A stretch of DNA of 64,000 nt from Frateuria soli (lineage in GTDB: Bacteria > Pseudomonadota > Gammaproteobacteria > Xanthomonadales > Rhodanobacteraceae), in NCBI RefSeq assembly GCF_021117385.1, contig NZ_CP088252.1:992001-1056000 (forward strand), read 5' to 3'. Every line of letters begins with the position of its first letter. Positions within the stretch are counted from its first letter, which is position 1. A program made the translations under genes and the position numbers. Below, in pieces: positions 7,766 to 14,768 of this stretch. Under the pieces are notes generated by a model. It made no database searches. It worked only from the letters and a program-made list of their open reading frames with translations, and was not told where the DNA came from.

Positions 7766-7969
7766 ATGAACACGAACGATGACCTGGACAACCTGCTGGC
7801 GCTGGCTGAGCGGACGCCGGGCTGGAACTTCCGCGAGTACCCGCCGCAACGGGCACGCCTGCGGGGCAACTGCGAGCTGATCGTGGTCCCGCCCTGGCTA
7901 TGGCGCTCCCGCTACCGTGGGCCAGTGGGGCAGACCCGCCCGCCCGTGAAGCTGCGGCGCGTGGTCTAG
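7766..7969 (+). CDS. Unknown small island protein (67 aa)
   Basis: A 67-residue protein with an N-terminal acidic helix (NTNDDLDNLLALAERTPGW) and a basic, Arg/Pro-rich C-terminus (WLWRSRYRGPVGQTRPPVKLRRVV). It is not recognised. Only 9 bp separate it from the next gene. The preceding gap (7641-7765) shows no gene. Confidence 0.4.
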   Translation: MNTNDDLDNLLALAERTPGWNFREYPPQRARLRGNCELIVVPPWLWRSRYRGPVGQTRPPVKLRRVV

Positions 7970-7978
7970 GCGGCCAGC

Positions 7979-8707
7979 ATGGGAACCCTTGGCGGAGGGG
8001 ATGAGGAAGCACGGGACGCGGGATGCGGCCTGACCATCTATGCAGGCGTCACCCTGGACACGGATGCCGGCGGGGCACCTGTCCTGCGCTGGCACGGCGA
8101 CAAGGCCACAGGCGAGCACATACCGGCGCAGCCTAGCCGGTGGACTGAGGCGGCGGCGCTGAGCCTTACCGCAACGTCACGCCACGACATACGGCCTTGC
8201 CTGCTGGCTCTGGTGCGCTGGCAAAGCGTGGGGGAGCTAGAACCCTGTATTGCGTATGGGCGGCGCTACCTAGGCGCGTGGCTGGATCGCACGGGAGGCC
8301 GCCAGCACCCTATAAAGGTGCTGGAGGCCGCTGCTACGGATGCGCTGGCCATCGTCTGTGCGGGCCGCATGACTAGGCGAGGAAAGCGCGTGACGGTGGC
8401 TGAGCGGGCGCGAGAGCTTCGCATCGGCAGCGACACGTTCAACCGCCTGCGCAAGCGCATGGTGAAGGTTTACGGCTGGCGCCTGGCCGAAGCCGTTCGG
8501 CGGTTCAAGGTGGCGCACGACGATCTGCCGCCAAGGCACGCGCGGCAATCTAAAGTAGACGGATTTAGAAACCGTCCGTTCTGGAATCCGGCGAACGCGA
8601 TTCCCGGCCCAATCAAACAGATTAACTCCTTCGGATTGCCATTATGGCGGGTAAGAGGAACCGCAACCGCCATTGACGATTCCGCTTCGCGCCCCCGTGC
8701 CGCGTAA
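7979..8707 (+). CDS. Unknown island protein with possible HTH (242 aa)
   Basis: A 242-residue protein placed between the replication region and the capsid gene. The segment at about 135-175 (RVTVAERARELRIGSDTFNRLRKRMVKVYGWRLAEAVRRF) looks like a helix-turn-helix. Its size, position before the late genes and this motif recall phage late regulators or antiterminators, but I cannot assign a family. The last 50 residues have a different composition (Asn, Pro and Phe rich), suggesting a junction. The following 169-bp gap (8708-8876) could hold the late promoter; I see no clear one. Confidence 0.45.
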   Translation: MGTLGGGDEEARDAGCGLTIYAGVTLDTDAGGAPVLRWHGDKATGEHIPAQPSRWTEAAALSLTATSRHDIRPCLLALVRWQSVGELEPCIAYGRRYLGAWLDRTGGRQHPIKVLEAAATDALAIVCAGRMTRRGKRVTVAERARELRIGSDTFNRLRKRMVKVYGWRLAEAVRRFKVAHDDLPPRHARQSKVDGFRNRPFWNPANAIPGPIKQINSFGLPLWRVRGTATAIDDSASRPRAA

Positions 8708-8876
8708 TGCACGGGAAACCAATTGAAGCGAAGGCGTCTGCGAAAGCTAGACACGTCTAACCGGCTCGCGTGATGCAGCTGGGGAACGGTGCGCGTGATG
8801 CCACCGGACGCACCCGAGCGTGATGCCGGGGAGTGCTGGCCTGCGCGACGACTGAGCAACCGACCGAGGAATACCG

Positions 8877-10202
8877 ATGACCCTGGAAACCAATCCAGCA
8901 AGGGCAATCGAGAACGTATTGCGGAGCCAAGGCTATAGCGCCGGGCAGGCAAAGACTCTCGTTTCCCAATGCCGCGCTGAACTACAGCAGCAGGCAAACG
9001 CCGAAAATCAATTCGAAGGAATCAAAATGGAAAACACCAACGTTGCCGAGCTGGTGGGCCAGCTCAATAACGCCTTTGCCGAGTTCAAGGCGTCGCACAA
9101 TGCCGACGTGTCCGCGCTGCAAAAGGCCGTGGATGACATGGCAATCAAGGCCGCTGCCGATGAAATGACCGGCCCGAGCAAGAAGGCGACCGCCGTGGAG
9201 CCTGTGCACGCCGCCACTGGCCTGCGCGGTTCTGACGCCATCCGTGCGCACTACACCAAGCGCGCCGAGGAGCTGGGCGAGGGCAAGGACGCGCCGACGC
9301 TGGCCGAGTTCGTGCGTGGCGTGGCCGGCATGAAGACGACCGAGCGCGCGATGGCTTCGCTTGCGGTGGGCACCGATACCGCTGGCGGCTACGCGGTCCC
9401 TGTGGTGACCATGCCGAAGATCCTTGACGCCCTGGCCGAGCGTTCGGCCCTGCTGCGGGCTGGCGCGAGCATCCTGCCGATGGAGGGCGCCAAGAGTGTC
9501 ACCACGGCGGCGGTGAACACGATCCCGACCCCGAGCTGGCGCAATGAGCTGGGCAACGTAGCCGAAGCGTCCCCGACCTTCCGCCCGGTCACCATGACCC
9601 CGCGTTCGCTGGCCTTCATCATCCGCGTCTCGCGCGAGCTGCTGATGGATGCCCCGGACATGGATCGCGCGCTGCGCACGGTCATTGCTCAGGCGTTCGC
9701 TGCGGAGCTGGATCGCGTGGGCCTGGTGGGCAGCGGCACCGCTCCCGAGCCGCACGGCATCTACGGCCTGTCCGGCGTCAATACCGTGGCACAGGTGGGC
9801 ACGAGCCTCGCCTACACGGACCTGCTGGCGGGCTATCAGGCCATTCTGGAAAAGCACGGCCCCGCGCCTACTGCCGCCATCGTCGCGCCGCGCACGCTCA
9901 TCGAGCTGGCGGGCAAGCCGGATGCGAACGGCCAGCCGCTCAACCTGCCGCCACTGCTGGACGCCGTGCGGATGATTCCGACCACCGGCGTACCGACCAA
10001 CCTGGGCACCGGCACGGACGAATCGCTGGTGTTCCTGGGCGACTTCCGCACGGTGCAGTTCGGGATGCGCGAATCGCTGAGCATCCAGCTCTTGCGCGAG
10101 GCGTACAGCTCCACGGGTGAAATTGGCTTCCTGTGCCATGCCCGCGCAGACGTGGCGGTCAACTACCCGGGCGCCCTGAGCATCGTCACCGGCGTGAAGT
10201 AA
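8877..10202 (+). CDS. HK97-type major capsid protein
   Basis: A 441-residue major capsid protein of the HK97 fold. Residues about 50-100 form a helical scaffolding-like delta segment (VAELVGQLNNAFAEFKASHN). From about residue 160 the sequence has family landmarks: LAVGTDTAGGYAVPV, the P-domain/E-loop region, RVSRELLMDAPDMDRALR, GLVGSGTAPEPHGIYGLSGV and FLGDFRTVQFGMRESLSIQLL. A second start at ATG 9028 has its own Shine-Dalgarno (GAAGGA) and would give a 391-residue protein. The first 50 codons resemble the C-terminal tail of an HK97 prohead protease. No portal, protease or large terminase accompanies it. Confidence 0.9.
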   Translation: MTLETNPARAIENVLRSQGYSAGQAKTLVSQCRAELQQQANAENQFEGIKMENTNVAELVGQLNNAFAEFKASHNADVSALQKAVDDMAIKAAADEMTGPSKKATAVEPVHAATGLRGSDAIRAHYTKRAEELGEGKDAPTLAEFVRGVAGMKTTERAMASLAVGTDTAGGYAVPVVTMPKILDALAERSALLRAGASILPMEGAKSVTTAAVNTIPTPSWRNELGNVAEASPTFRPVTMTPRSLAFIIRVSRELLMDAPDMDRALRTVIAQAFAAELDRVGLVGSGTAPEPHGIYGLSGVNTVAQVGTSLAYTDLLAGYQAILEKHGPAPTAAIVAPRTLIELAGKPDANGQPLNLPPLLDAVRMIPTTGVPTNLGTGTDESLVFLGDFRTVQFGMRESLSIQLLREAYSSTGEIGFLCHARADVAVNYPGALSIVTGVK

Positions 10203-10320
10203 CCGAGTCGGGCCGGGGTTCCCTTGAGCCCCGGCAGCGGACAAGCCGGCGAGTGTCCGCTACATGAAACAACCCCGGCAGCGTGGGCCTTCCTAATGAG
10301 GTGGGGTGACCACGCAACCC

Positions 10321-10352
10321 GGCCCCGCCCTAACCGGCGGGGCCTTTCTTTT
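10321..10352 (+). terminator. Intrinsic terminator after the capsid gene
   Basis: GGCCCCGCC (10321-10329) pairs with GGCGGGGCC (10336-10344) around a 6-base loop, followed by TTTCTTTT. This is a strong rho-independent terminator. It separates the capsid gene from the cold-shock-domain gene, allowing high, separate expression of the capsid protein. Confidence 0.85.
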
Positions 10353-10373
10353 ACGGCTACCGGAAATAGACCT

Positions 10374-10598
10374 ATGAACGAACGGATGGAGGAAGGAACG
10401 GTCACGCATTGGCTGGACGGGCGCGGCTATGGATTCATTCGCCCCGACCTGGGCGGCGATGACGTATTCGTCAACGTGCGGCAGGTAGAGGGGGAGAGTT
10501 ACCTGCGCGAGGGTGACCGCGTGCGCTTTGAGTCGCGCCCCACTGAGCGCGGCCTGCGTGCCTTCCAAGTGCGCCGCATCGTGGAGGAAGCCGCATGA
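10374..10598 (+). CDS. Cold-shock-domain protein
   Basis: A 74-residue single cold-shock domain: GTVTHWLDGRGYGFIRPD carries the RNP1-like KGFGFI/GYGFI motif and DVFVNV the RNP2 motif. It binds single-stranded nucleic acid or RNA, judging from the family. The frame is open to 10224, but ATG 10374 starts exactly at the domain. It overlaps the next gene by 4 bp (ATGA), so it leads a four-gene coupled unit. A CSD gene inside a capsid module is unusual; it could be an antiterminator-like or translation factor. Confidence 0.8.
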   Translation: MNERMEEGTVTHWLDGRGYGFIRPDLGGDDVFVNVRQVEGESYLREGDRVRFESRPTERGLRAFQVRRIVEEAA

Positions 10599-11020
10599 GC
10601 GCCTGCACCCTTGTTGCCTGCACGAACCCGCTCCAACCGTCTGAACGCATGTTCGCCCACGTCCCCGCGGGGCAGACCCTCGCGCAAATGCTGGGCGAGA
10701 ACGCCTCGCACTCGCTTAGCGTCGAAGTGGGCGGCTACAACGTGCCGCGCCAGCTTTGGGGCGGGGTGCGACCCAAGCCTGGACAGACCATCCACGCGAC
10801 CAACTACCCGCAAGGCGGCCAGAGCGGCAGCAAGTACACGCGCCTCGCCCTGACGATGATGCTCATGTACTTCACCTACGGCCAAGGCGGCTGGGCCGAA
10901 TCGTTGGCAGGCGAGGGCGCAACGGCTAGCACAGTTGGCATGTACGGCGCGGGCATCATGGCTATCGGCCAGCTCGCCATCACGCCAATGATTGGCCACG
11001 CGCGGGAGGTGAGGGCATGA
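10595..11020 (+). CDS. Short protein resembling the N-terminus of tail-tip J proteins
   Basis: A 141-residue protein. The first 60 residues (NPLQPSERMFAHVPAGQTLA ... YNVPRQLWGGVRPKPGQTI) resemble the small N-terminal domain of phage host-specificity (J/TipJ-like) tail proteins. These are followed, as in J, by a Gly/Ala-rich hydrophobic segment (LALTMMLMYFTYGQGGW and GMYGAGIMAIGQLAI). J proteins are normally about 1000 residues; here the gene stops immediately after that region and the next gene overlaps by 4 bp, so this is not a fresh frameshift. Assignment is by pattern recognition only. Confidence 0.4.
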   Translation: MSACTLVACTNPLQPSERMFAHVPAGQTLAQMLGENASHSLSVEVGGYNVPRQLWGGVRPKPGQTIHATNYPQGGQSGSKYTRLALTMMLMYFTYGQGGWAESLAGEGATASTVGMYGAGIMAIGQLAITPMIGHAREVRA

Positions 11021-11721
11021 GCTTGCTCAACGTCTACATGGAGCGCGACCGCGCGCTGGTCGCCTTCGACACGCTTGCCGGAAGCATGACGGGCGCGGGC
11101 CATGACGTCGGAACCGTTGCCAACGTGGTCGAGGCACTAGAACGCCTTGCTGCCGGGATGCACACAAGCAAATGCGGGTTCTTGCCGCACATCAACGCGG
11201 TAATGGCGTCGCGGGGCGATGCGGCGTTTGCCGGACTTGCGCTGTACTGCTTGCAGCAATCTATGCCGCAGACATTCGATGAGGCGGTGCGGCACATGCC
11301 TGCCCTGCTAGGTCATACGCACGCGCAAGTGACCGCCTTGCGCAAGCAGCACATGGGCGTCGATGACTTCCCTGGGGCTGAGATTGTCCTAGTGGGCTGG
11401 TCGCCCATCCTGAAGCGCATGGAGGGCGTGCGCTGGGTGCGCTGGCCGCATGACAAGGGCTTCAACGCCTCGCCTGTGAGAAGCCCGCTATTGCTGCCTA
11501 GTGAGGCATGGGAGCAGCAGCCGGAAGCGCCTGACACGCCCGAGAAGATGGAAGCCATCGCACGGGATCAAGTGGCCTATGTGCGGCGCGAGCATCACGG
11601 CCTTCAATGCGGTGGGCGGCTGATGCTGGCTGAGCTGACGCGGGACACGCTGAGCGTGCGGACGGTGTGCGACCTGGAGGTGACGGCAGATGAATCGCCC
11701 GAGTTGGCAGAAGGACAGTAA
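11017..11721 (+). CDS. Unknown protein, possibly NTN-hydrolase-like (234 aa)
   Basis: A 234-residue protein. ALVAFDTLAG near the start, KCGFLPHINAVMASRGDAAF and IVLVGWSPILKRMEGV recall the proteasome-like (NTN hydrolase) proteins that some siphophages encode near their tail-tip genes. The catalytic residue is not evident, so activity is unproven. It overlaps the J-like gene by 4 bp and the HNH gene by 32 bp. Its pairing with the J-like gene fits a shared phage-tail origin. Confidence 0.4.
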   Translation: MSLLNVYMERDRALVAFDTLAGSMTGAGHDVGTVANVVEALERLAAGMHTSKCGFLPHINAVMASRGDAAFAGLALYCLQQSMPQTFDEAVRHMPALLGHTHAQVTALRKQHMGVDDFPGAEIVLVGWSPILKRMEGVRWVRWPHDKGFNASPVRSPLLLPSEAWEQQPEAPDTPEKMEAIARDQVAYVRREHHGLQCGGRLMLAELTRDTLSVRTVCDLEVTADESPELAEGQ

Positions 11722-11986
11722 CGCTCCCAAGCGTCTCACGGGCCGCGCCCTTCAGCGCCGCAACGTAGCCATCGCCCTACGCGATGGTTACGCCTGCTAC
11801 GTGTGCGGTCGGGTGACCACTGAAGGTGAGGTAGACCACAAGCTCCCTCTATCCAAGGGCGGGACGGACGACCACGCCAACCTTGGGTGGATATGCAGGA
11901 CGCCATGCCACGAGGACAAGAGCCGCGCGGAGCGAGGGCAGCGCCCTGGGCCTAGGGCGTGCGGCGTGGACGGCTTCCCCCTCTGA
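11690..11986 (+). CDS. HNH endonuclease
   Basis: A 98-residue HNH nuclease: zinc cysteines C36 and C39 (CYVCG) and C69 and C73, the catalytic DH at 49-50 (EVDHKLPLSKGG), N64 and H74 (CHEDK). In HK97-type phages and capsid-forming satellites a small HNH protein is encoded beside the terminase and assists packaging cleavage. Here it precedes the small terminase by 97 bp. All motif residues are present. The start overlaps the previous gene by 32 bp; a later Met is not available. Confidence 0.88.
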   Translation: MNRPSWQKDSNAPKRLTGRALQRRNVAIALRDGYACYVCGRVTTEGEVDHKLPLSKGGTDDHANLGWICRTPCHEDKSRAERGQRPGPRACGVDGFPL

Positions 11987-12083
11987 CGGGTAGGGGGGGC
12001 AATCAAAAGCCTAGGTCGGTCGCATGGGAATCCGAGTGCACCCTGTTACACGCGCATCCACACTTCAGATATAGGTCTTTCTC

Positions 12084-12470
12084 ATGGCAAACAATCGCTT
12101 ACCGCCCTCTAAGGCGAGGGTGTCGGGCGCGGCTGCAAAGAATCCGGGCCGCTACGCTGGCCGAAGTGCACCGGGCAACCGGAAACCCATCGGGGAGCCT
12201 TTCCCGGCGATGACCCCGGCTGAGGTAGAGGTGTGGCGCGAGTGCGCCGAAACGATGCCCTGGCTGAGTGCTGCCCATAGGGTGCTGCTGCGCCTTGTAT
12301 GCAAGCTGGCCGCGCGCATGAACGAGGGCGAGCTAGGTGTGCAGGCGAGCAGCGTGCTATCTGGCCTGCTTTCCAAGCTTGGGGCAACGCCCGTGGATGA
12401 GAGCCGCGTGTTTCTGGCTGGCGAGGACGACGACCCTGACGAGGAGTTTTTCAGCGGGCGGTCGCACTAG
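12084..12470 (+). CDS. P27-like small terminase subunit
   Basis: A 128-residue protein of the phage terminase small subunit P27 family. It has a basic N-terminus (NNRLPPSKARVSGAAAKNPGR), the family's GNRKPIGEPFPAMTPAEVEVW block, helices WLSAAHRVLLRLVCKLAARM, then SVLSGLLSKLGATPVDESRV and an acidic tail DDDPDEEFF. It recognises the pac/cos site and directs packaging. No large terminase follows, so in a satellite it would redirect a helper phage's motor to the satellite genome. Confidence 0.82.
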   Translation: MANNRLPPSKARVSGAAAKNPGRYAGRSAPGNRKPIGEPFPAMTPAEVEVWRECAETMPWLSAAHRVLLRLVCKLAARMNEGELGVQASSVLSGLLSKLGATPVDESRVFLAGEDDDPDEEFFSGRSH

Positions 12471-12481
12471 CCGGAAAAGAG

Positions 12482-12507
12482 AAGCCCGCGCTTGGCGGGC
12501 TTTTCTT
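12482..12507. terminator. Bidirectional terminator
   Basis: AGCCCGC (12483-12489) and GCGGGCT (12495-12501) form a stem followed by TTTTCTT on the plus strand and preceded by an A-rich run (GGAAAAGAGA), so it can end both the small-terminase gene and the convergent minus-strand gene. Confidence 0.75.
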
Positions 12508-12508
12508 G

Positions 12509-12967
12509 TCACTCGGCTATGCTCGATTCCACGTCAAGGTTTGACTCTGCCTTGCGGTACGCGACGGCTTCATCGGTGTTCCGATCATCGCCGCCGTCAG
12601 TAGTGACCTTCAGGTAAGCGAAGTAGGCGACAAGCAAATCCTTGCCCGCCTGTTTCATGTCCGATGAGGCGGTTTGTGCTGCGAACGCCTTGTACGCATC
12701 CGCCGCCTTGCTCTTGGCGTCTGCGAGGCACTGGCTGATCTTGGCATTGGTCGCGCTGTTGTCTGGCGACGGCGTGCGCTCACCGAACCTTGCGTTGATC
12801 CGCGCCTGGTCCCGCTGTAGCTGTTCGTCCAAGTTCGCCTTGTAACGGAGCGTATGACAGGGCACCACGGCATCGCGCAGCGCGTGCGCGTAAGTCTTGC
12901 TCGCATCACTGGCTTGGGCAGTCCCCGCGAAGCCAAGTGCAGCCACCGCAACTAGCATCCACTTCAT
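12509..12967 (-). CDS. Exported protein, probable cargo (moron) gene
   Basis: A 152-residue protein with a clear signal peptide (MKWMLVAVAALGFAGTAQA, cleavage after AQA). It would be a periplasmic protein of about 133 residues, helical and rich in Ala, Asp and Lys, with two Cys in the mature form (VVPCHTLR, ISQCLAD) that may form a disulfide. It is the only late-side gene read from the minus strand, sits at the very end of the element and has its own good ribosome-binding site (GGAGGGGAAG). That position and orientation fit an accessory gene expressed from the integrated state. No family is recognised. Confidence 0.7.
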   Translation of the reverse strand: MKWMLVAVAALGFAGTAQASDASKTYAHALRDAVVPCHTLRYKANLDEQLQRDQARINARFGERTPSPDNSATNAKISQCLADAKSKAADAYKAFAAQTASSDMKQAGKDLLVAYFAYLKVTTDGGDDRNTDEAVAYRKAESNLDVESSIAE

Positions 12968-13050
12968 GGCCTTCCCCTCCTCCTGTTGAGTGGGGCGAGT
13001 CTGCCACGGCTAACGCCCTGCGTCCTAGGAGCCGTGAGCGCGGGCATCTT

Positions 13051-13070
13051 TGCACTTACCACGCACTTAC
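13051..13070. other. Right integrase arm-type sites
   Basis: TGCACTTAC at 13051-13059 and CGCACTTAC at 13062-13070 have the same sequence and 11-bp period as the pair at 3181-3200. Conservation of both sequence and spacing at opposite ends of the element supports integrase arm binding. Confidence 0.65.
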
Positions 13071-13078
13071 AAACGAAA

Positions 13079-13102
13079 TAGGCCACCGGTGAAGGTGGCC
13101 TA
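13079..13102 (-). terminator. Element-supplied terminator for tRNA-Pro
   Basis: AGGCCACC (13080-13087) and GGTGGCCT (13094-13101) form a stem which, read on the minus strand, is followed by ATTTCGTTT. It lies 15 bp downstream of the restored tRNA-Pro 3' end and shares its stem core GGCCACC/GGTGGCC with the native terminator at 3004-3029. The element thus appears to bring a replacement terminator. Confidence 0.65.
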
Positions 13103-13116
13103 AGTCGTTGTTTCTA

Positions 13117-13165
13117 TTGGTCGGGGTGACATGATTCGAACATGCGACTTCTACGTCCCGAACGT
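13117..13165 (-). other. attR: junction restoring tRNA-Pro
   Basis: This 49-bp segment matches attL at 3039-3087 except C13151 versus A3073. It supplies the element-derived 3' half of the intact tRNA-Pro gene. Confidence 0.9.
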
Positions 13166-13194
13166 AGCGCTCTACCAGGCTGAGCTACACCCCG
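13118..13194 (-). tRNA. tRNA-Pro (CGG anticodon)
   Basis: A 77-nt gene on the minus strand including an encoded CCA. The acceptor stem CGGGGTG pairs with CACCCCG, the D arm contains AGCTCAGCCTGGTAGAGC, the anticodon stem CTACG/CGTAG encloses the loop TTCGGGA with anticodon CGG, and the T arm contains TGTTCGAATCATG-type sequence (GTTCGAATC). The 3' half is duplicated at attL. CGG reads the proline codon CCG, which is heavily used in this GC-rich genome. Confidence 0.95.
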
Positions 13195-13205
13195 TGGAGC
13201 CGCGT

Positions 13206-13234
13206 ATCTTAGTGAGCCGGCACGGGCTTGGCAA
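13206..13234 (-). promoter_or_regulatory. Sigma-70-type promoter of tRNA-Pro
   Basis: On the minus strand TTGCCA (13229-13234) and TAAGAT (13206-13211) are separated by exactly 17 bp, and the -10 box ends 11 bp before the tRNA 5' end at 13194. The spacing and position fit a housekeeping promoter for the tRNA. Confidence 0.65.
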
Positions 13235-13356
13235 CAACCCCGGGGCTTTTTTTCGGCGCTTCGCACGCCGGGACGGACGTGCCCATCTGCTAACCTAGGC
13301 GGCTGCCGTCGCGCGGTCCTGCGCGCCGCTTCCGTTACCCGCAAGCAGAGGATTCC

Positions 13357-14733
13357 ATGGCGCTTACCCCGGCCCGCACCATGCCTGGCGTGCTCGAGCT
13401 GCTGCCGCTGGACCAGATCGTGTTCCAGCGCATGCTCGGCACTATCCGCCGCAACTTCGAGCGCTTCGGTTTCCTGCCGGTGGAAACGCCGGCGATCGAG
13501 TTCGCCGACGTATTGCTGACCAAGACTGGCGGCGAGACCGAGCGACAGGTGTACTTCGTGCAGTCGACCGGCGCGCTGGAACAGGGCGAGAAGCCGGACC
13601 TGGCGCTGCGCTTCGACCTCACGGTGCCGCTGGCACGCTACGTCGCCGAGCACGAGCACGACCTCAACTTCCCGTTCCGCCGTTACCAGATGCAGCGGGT
13701 ATACCGCGGCGAGCGCGCGCAGCGCGGGCGCTTCCGCGAGTTCTACCAGTGCGACATCGACGTGATCGGCAAGGACAACCTGTCGACCCGCTACGACGCC
13801 GAGTTGCCGGCGGTGATCTACAGCGTGTTCCGCGAACTGGACATCGGCGCCTTCACCATCCAGCTCAACAACCGCAAGCTGATGCGCGGCTACTTCGAGA
13901 GCCTCGGGATCGTCGACAGCGAGCAGCAGATGCTGGTACTGCGCGAGGTGGACAAGCTGGACAAGCGGGGCGCCGACTACGTGCGCGATACGCTGACCGG
14001 CGAGGCCTTCGGACTCGCGGCGGATGCCGCGGCGAAGATCCTCGACTTCGTACAGGTGCGTTCGACCTCGCTGGACGACGCCTTCGCCAGGCTCGATGCG
14101 CTGGGCAGTGGCTCCGGAGCCCTGGAGGAGGGCAGGGCCGAACTGAAGGAAGTGCTCGGCCTGATCCGCGACTTCGGGGTGCCCGAGACGCACTTCGCGC
14201 TGAATCTCTCGATCGCCCGCGGCCTGGACTACTACACCGGCACCGTCTACGAAACCACGCTCAACGACCACCCGCAGATCGGCTCGATCTGCTCCGGCGG
14301 CCGCTACGAGAACCTGGCCAGCCAGTACACCAGGTCGAAGCTGCCGGGGGTAGGCATCTCCATCGGCCTGACCCGCCTGTTCTGGCAGCTGCGCGACGCC
14401 GGGCTGCTGGGTAGCGCGCGCAGCACGGTGGACGTGCTGGTGACGCAGATGGACGCGGCGCAGCTTCCGGCCTACCTGGGGATCGCCAACGAGCTGCGCG
14501 CGGCCGGTATCGCCACCGAGGTGGTGCTCGAAAGCGGCAAGCTCGGCAAGCAGTTCAAGTACGCCGACCGTGCCGGCATCCGCTTCGCGGTCGTGCTGGG
14601 CGAGGACGAACTGGCCAAGGGCGTGGTGACGGTCAAGGACCTGCGCCGCGGCGACCAGTTCGAGGTGGCGCGCGGCGAGCTGGTCAAGGCGCTGCGTGTG
14701 GAACTGGAACAGGCAGCTGCCATGGGGCAGTGA
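13357..14733 (+). CDS. hisS: Histidyl-tRNA synthetase
   Basis: A 458-residue class II aminoacyl-tRNA synthetase charging tRNA-His. Motif 2 is [20 protein letters not shown] followed by REFYQCDID; the histidine-specific motif is [13 protein letters not shown], and motif 3 is [13 protein letters not shown]. The C-terminal anticodon-binding domain covers about residues 360-450 (VDVLVTQMD ... [20 protein letters not shown]). The N-terminus [17 protein letters not shown] is like the longer HisS type found in Bacteroidetes, some proteobacteria and eukaryotes. It is followed by the HutH-like gene after 35 bp. Confidence 0.95.
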   Translation: MALTPARTMPGVLELLPLDQIVFQRMLGTIRRNFERFGFLPVETPAIEFADVLLTKTGGETERQVYFVQSTGALEQGEKPDLALRFDLTVPLARYVAEHEHDLNFPFRRYQMQRVYRGERAQRGRFREFYQCDIDVIGKDNLSTRYDAELPAVIYSVFRELDIGAFTIQLNNRKLMRGYFESLGIVDSEQQMLVLREVDKLDKRGADYVRDTLTGEAFGLAADAAAKILDFVQVRSTSLDDAFARLDALGSGSGALEEGRAELKEVLGLIRDFGVPETHFALNLSIARGLDYYTGTVYETTLNDHPQIGSICSGGRYENLASQYTRSKLPGVGISIGLTRLFWQLRDAGLLGSARSTVDVLVTQMDAAQLPAYLGIANELRAAGIATEVVLESGKLGKQFKYADRAGIRFAVVLGEDELAKGVVTVKDLRRGDQFEVARGELVKALRVELEQAAAMGQ

Positions 14734-14768
14734 GTCGCGGACTCACCCCCTGACACGACGGAGCACCG

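Larger units (their letters stand above)
3039..13165. mobile_element. Integrated phage-satellite-like island in tRNA-Pro
   Basis: A roughly 10-kb element is bounded by a 49-bp tRNA-derived direct repeat and has a tyrosine integrase just inside the left end and arm-type sites at both ends. Content in order: integrase, RHH regulator with divergent AlpA/Xis-like gene, small unknown genes, a replication-type protein with iteron-like repeats, HK97 major capsid protein, CSD protein, J-like short protein, NTN-hydrolase-like protein, HNH endonuclease, P27-like small terminase and a secreted cargo protein. Portal, large terminase, prohead protease, tail and lysis genes are missing. Codon use and GC look lower than the flanks. 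A reduced prophage is the alternative. Confidence 0.85.

Noticed and set aside
3039-13165. A complete functional prophage
   Set aside because: No portal, large terminase, protease, tail or lysis genes can be found in any frame of the element.
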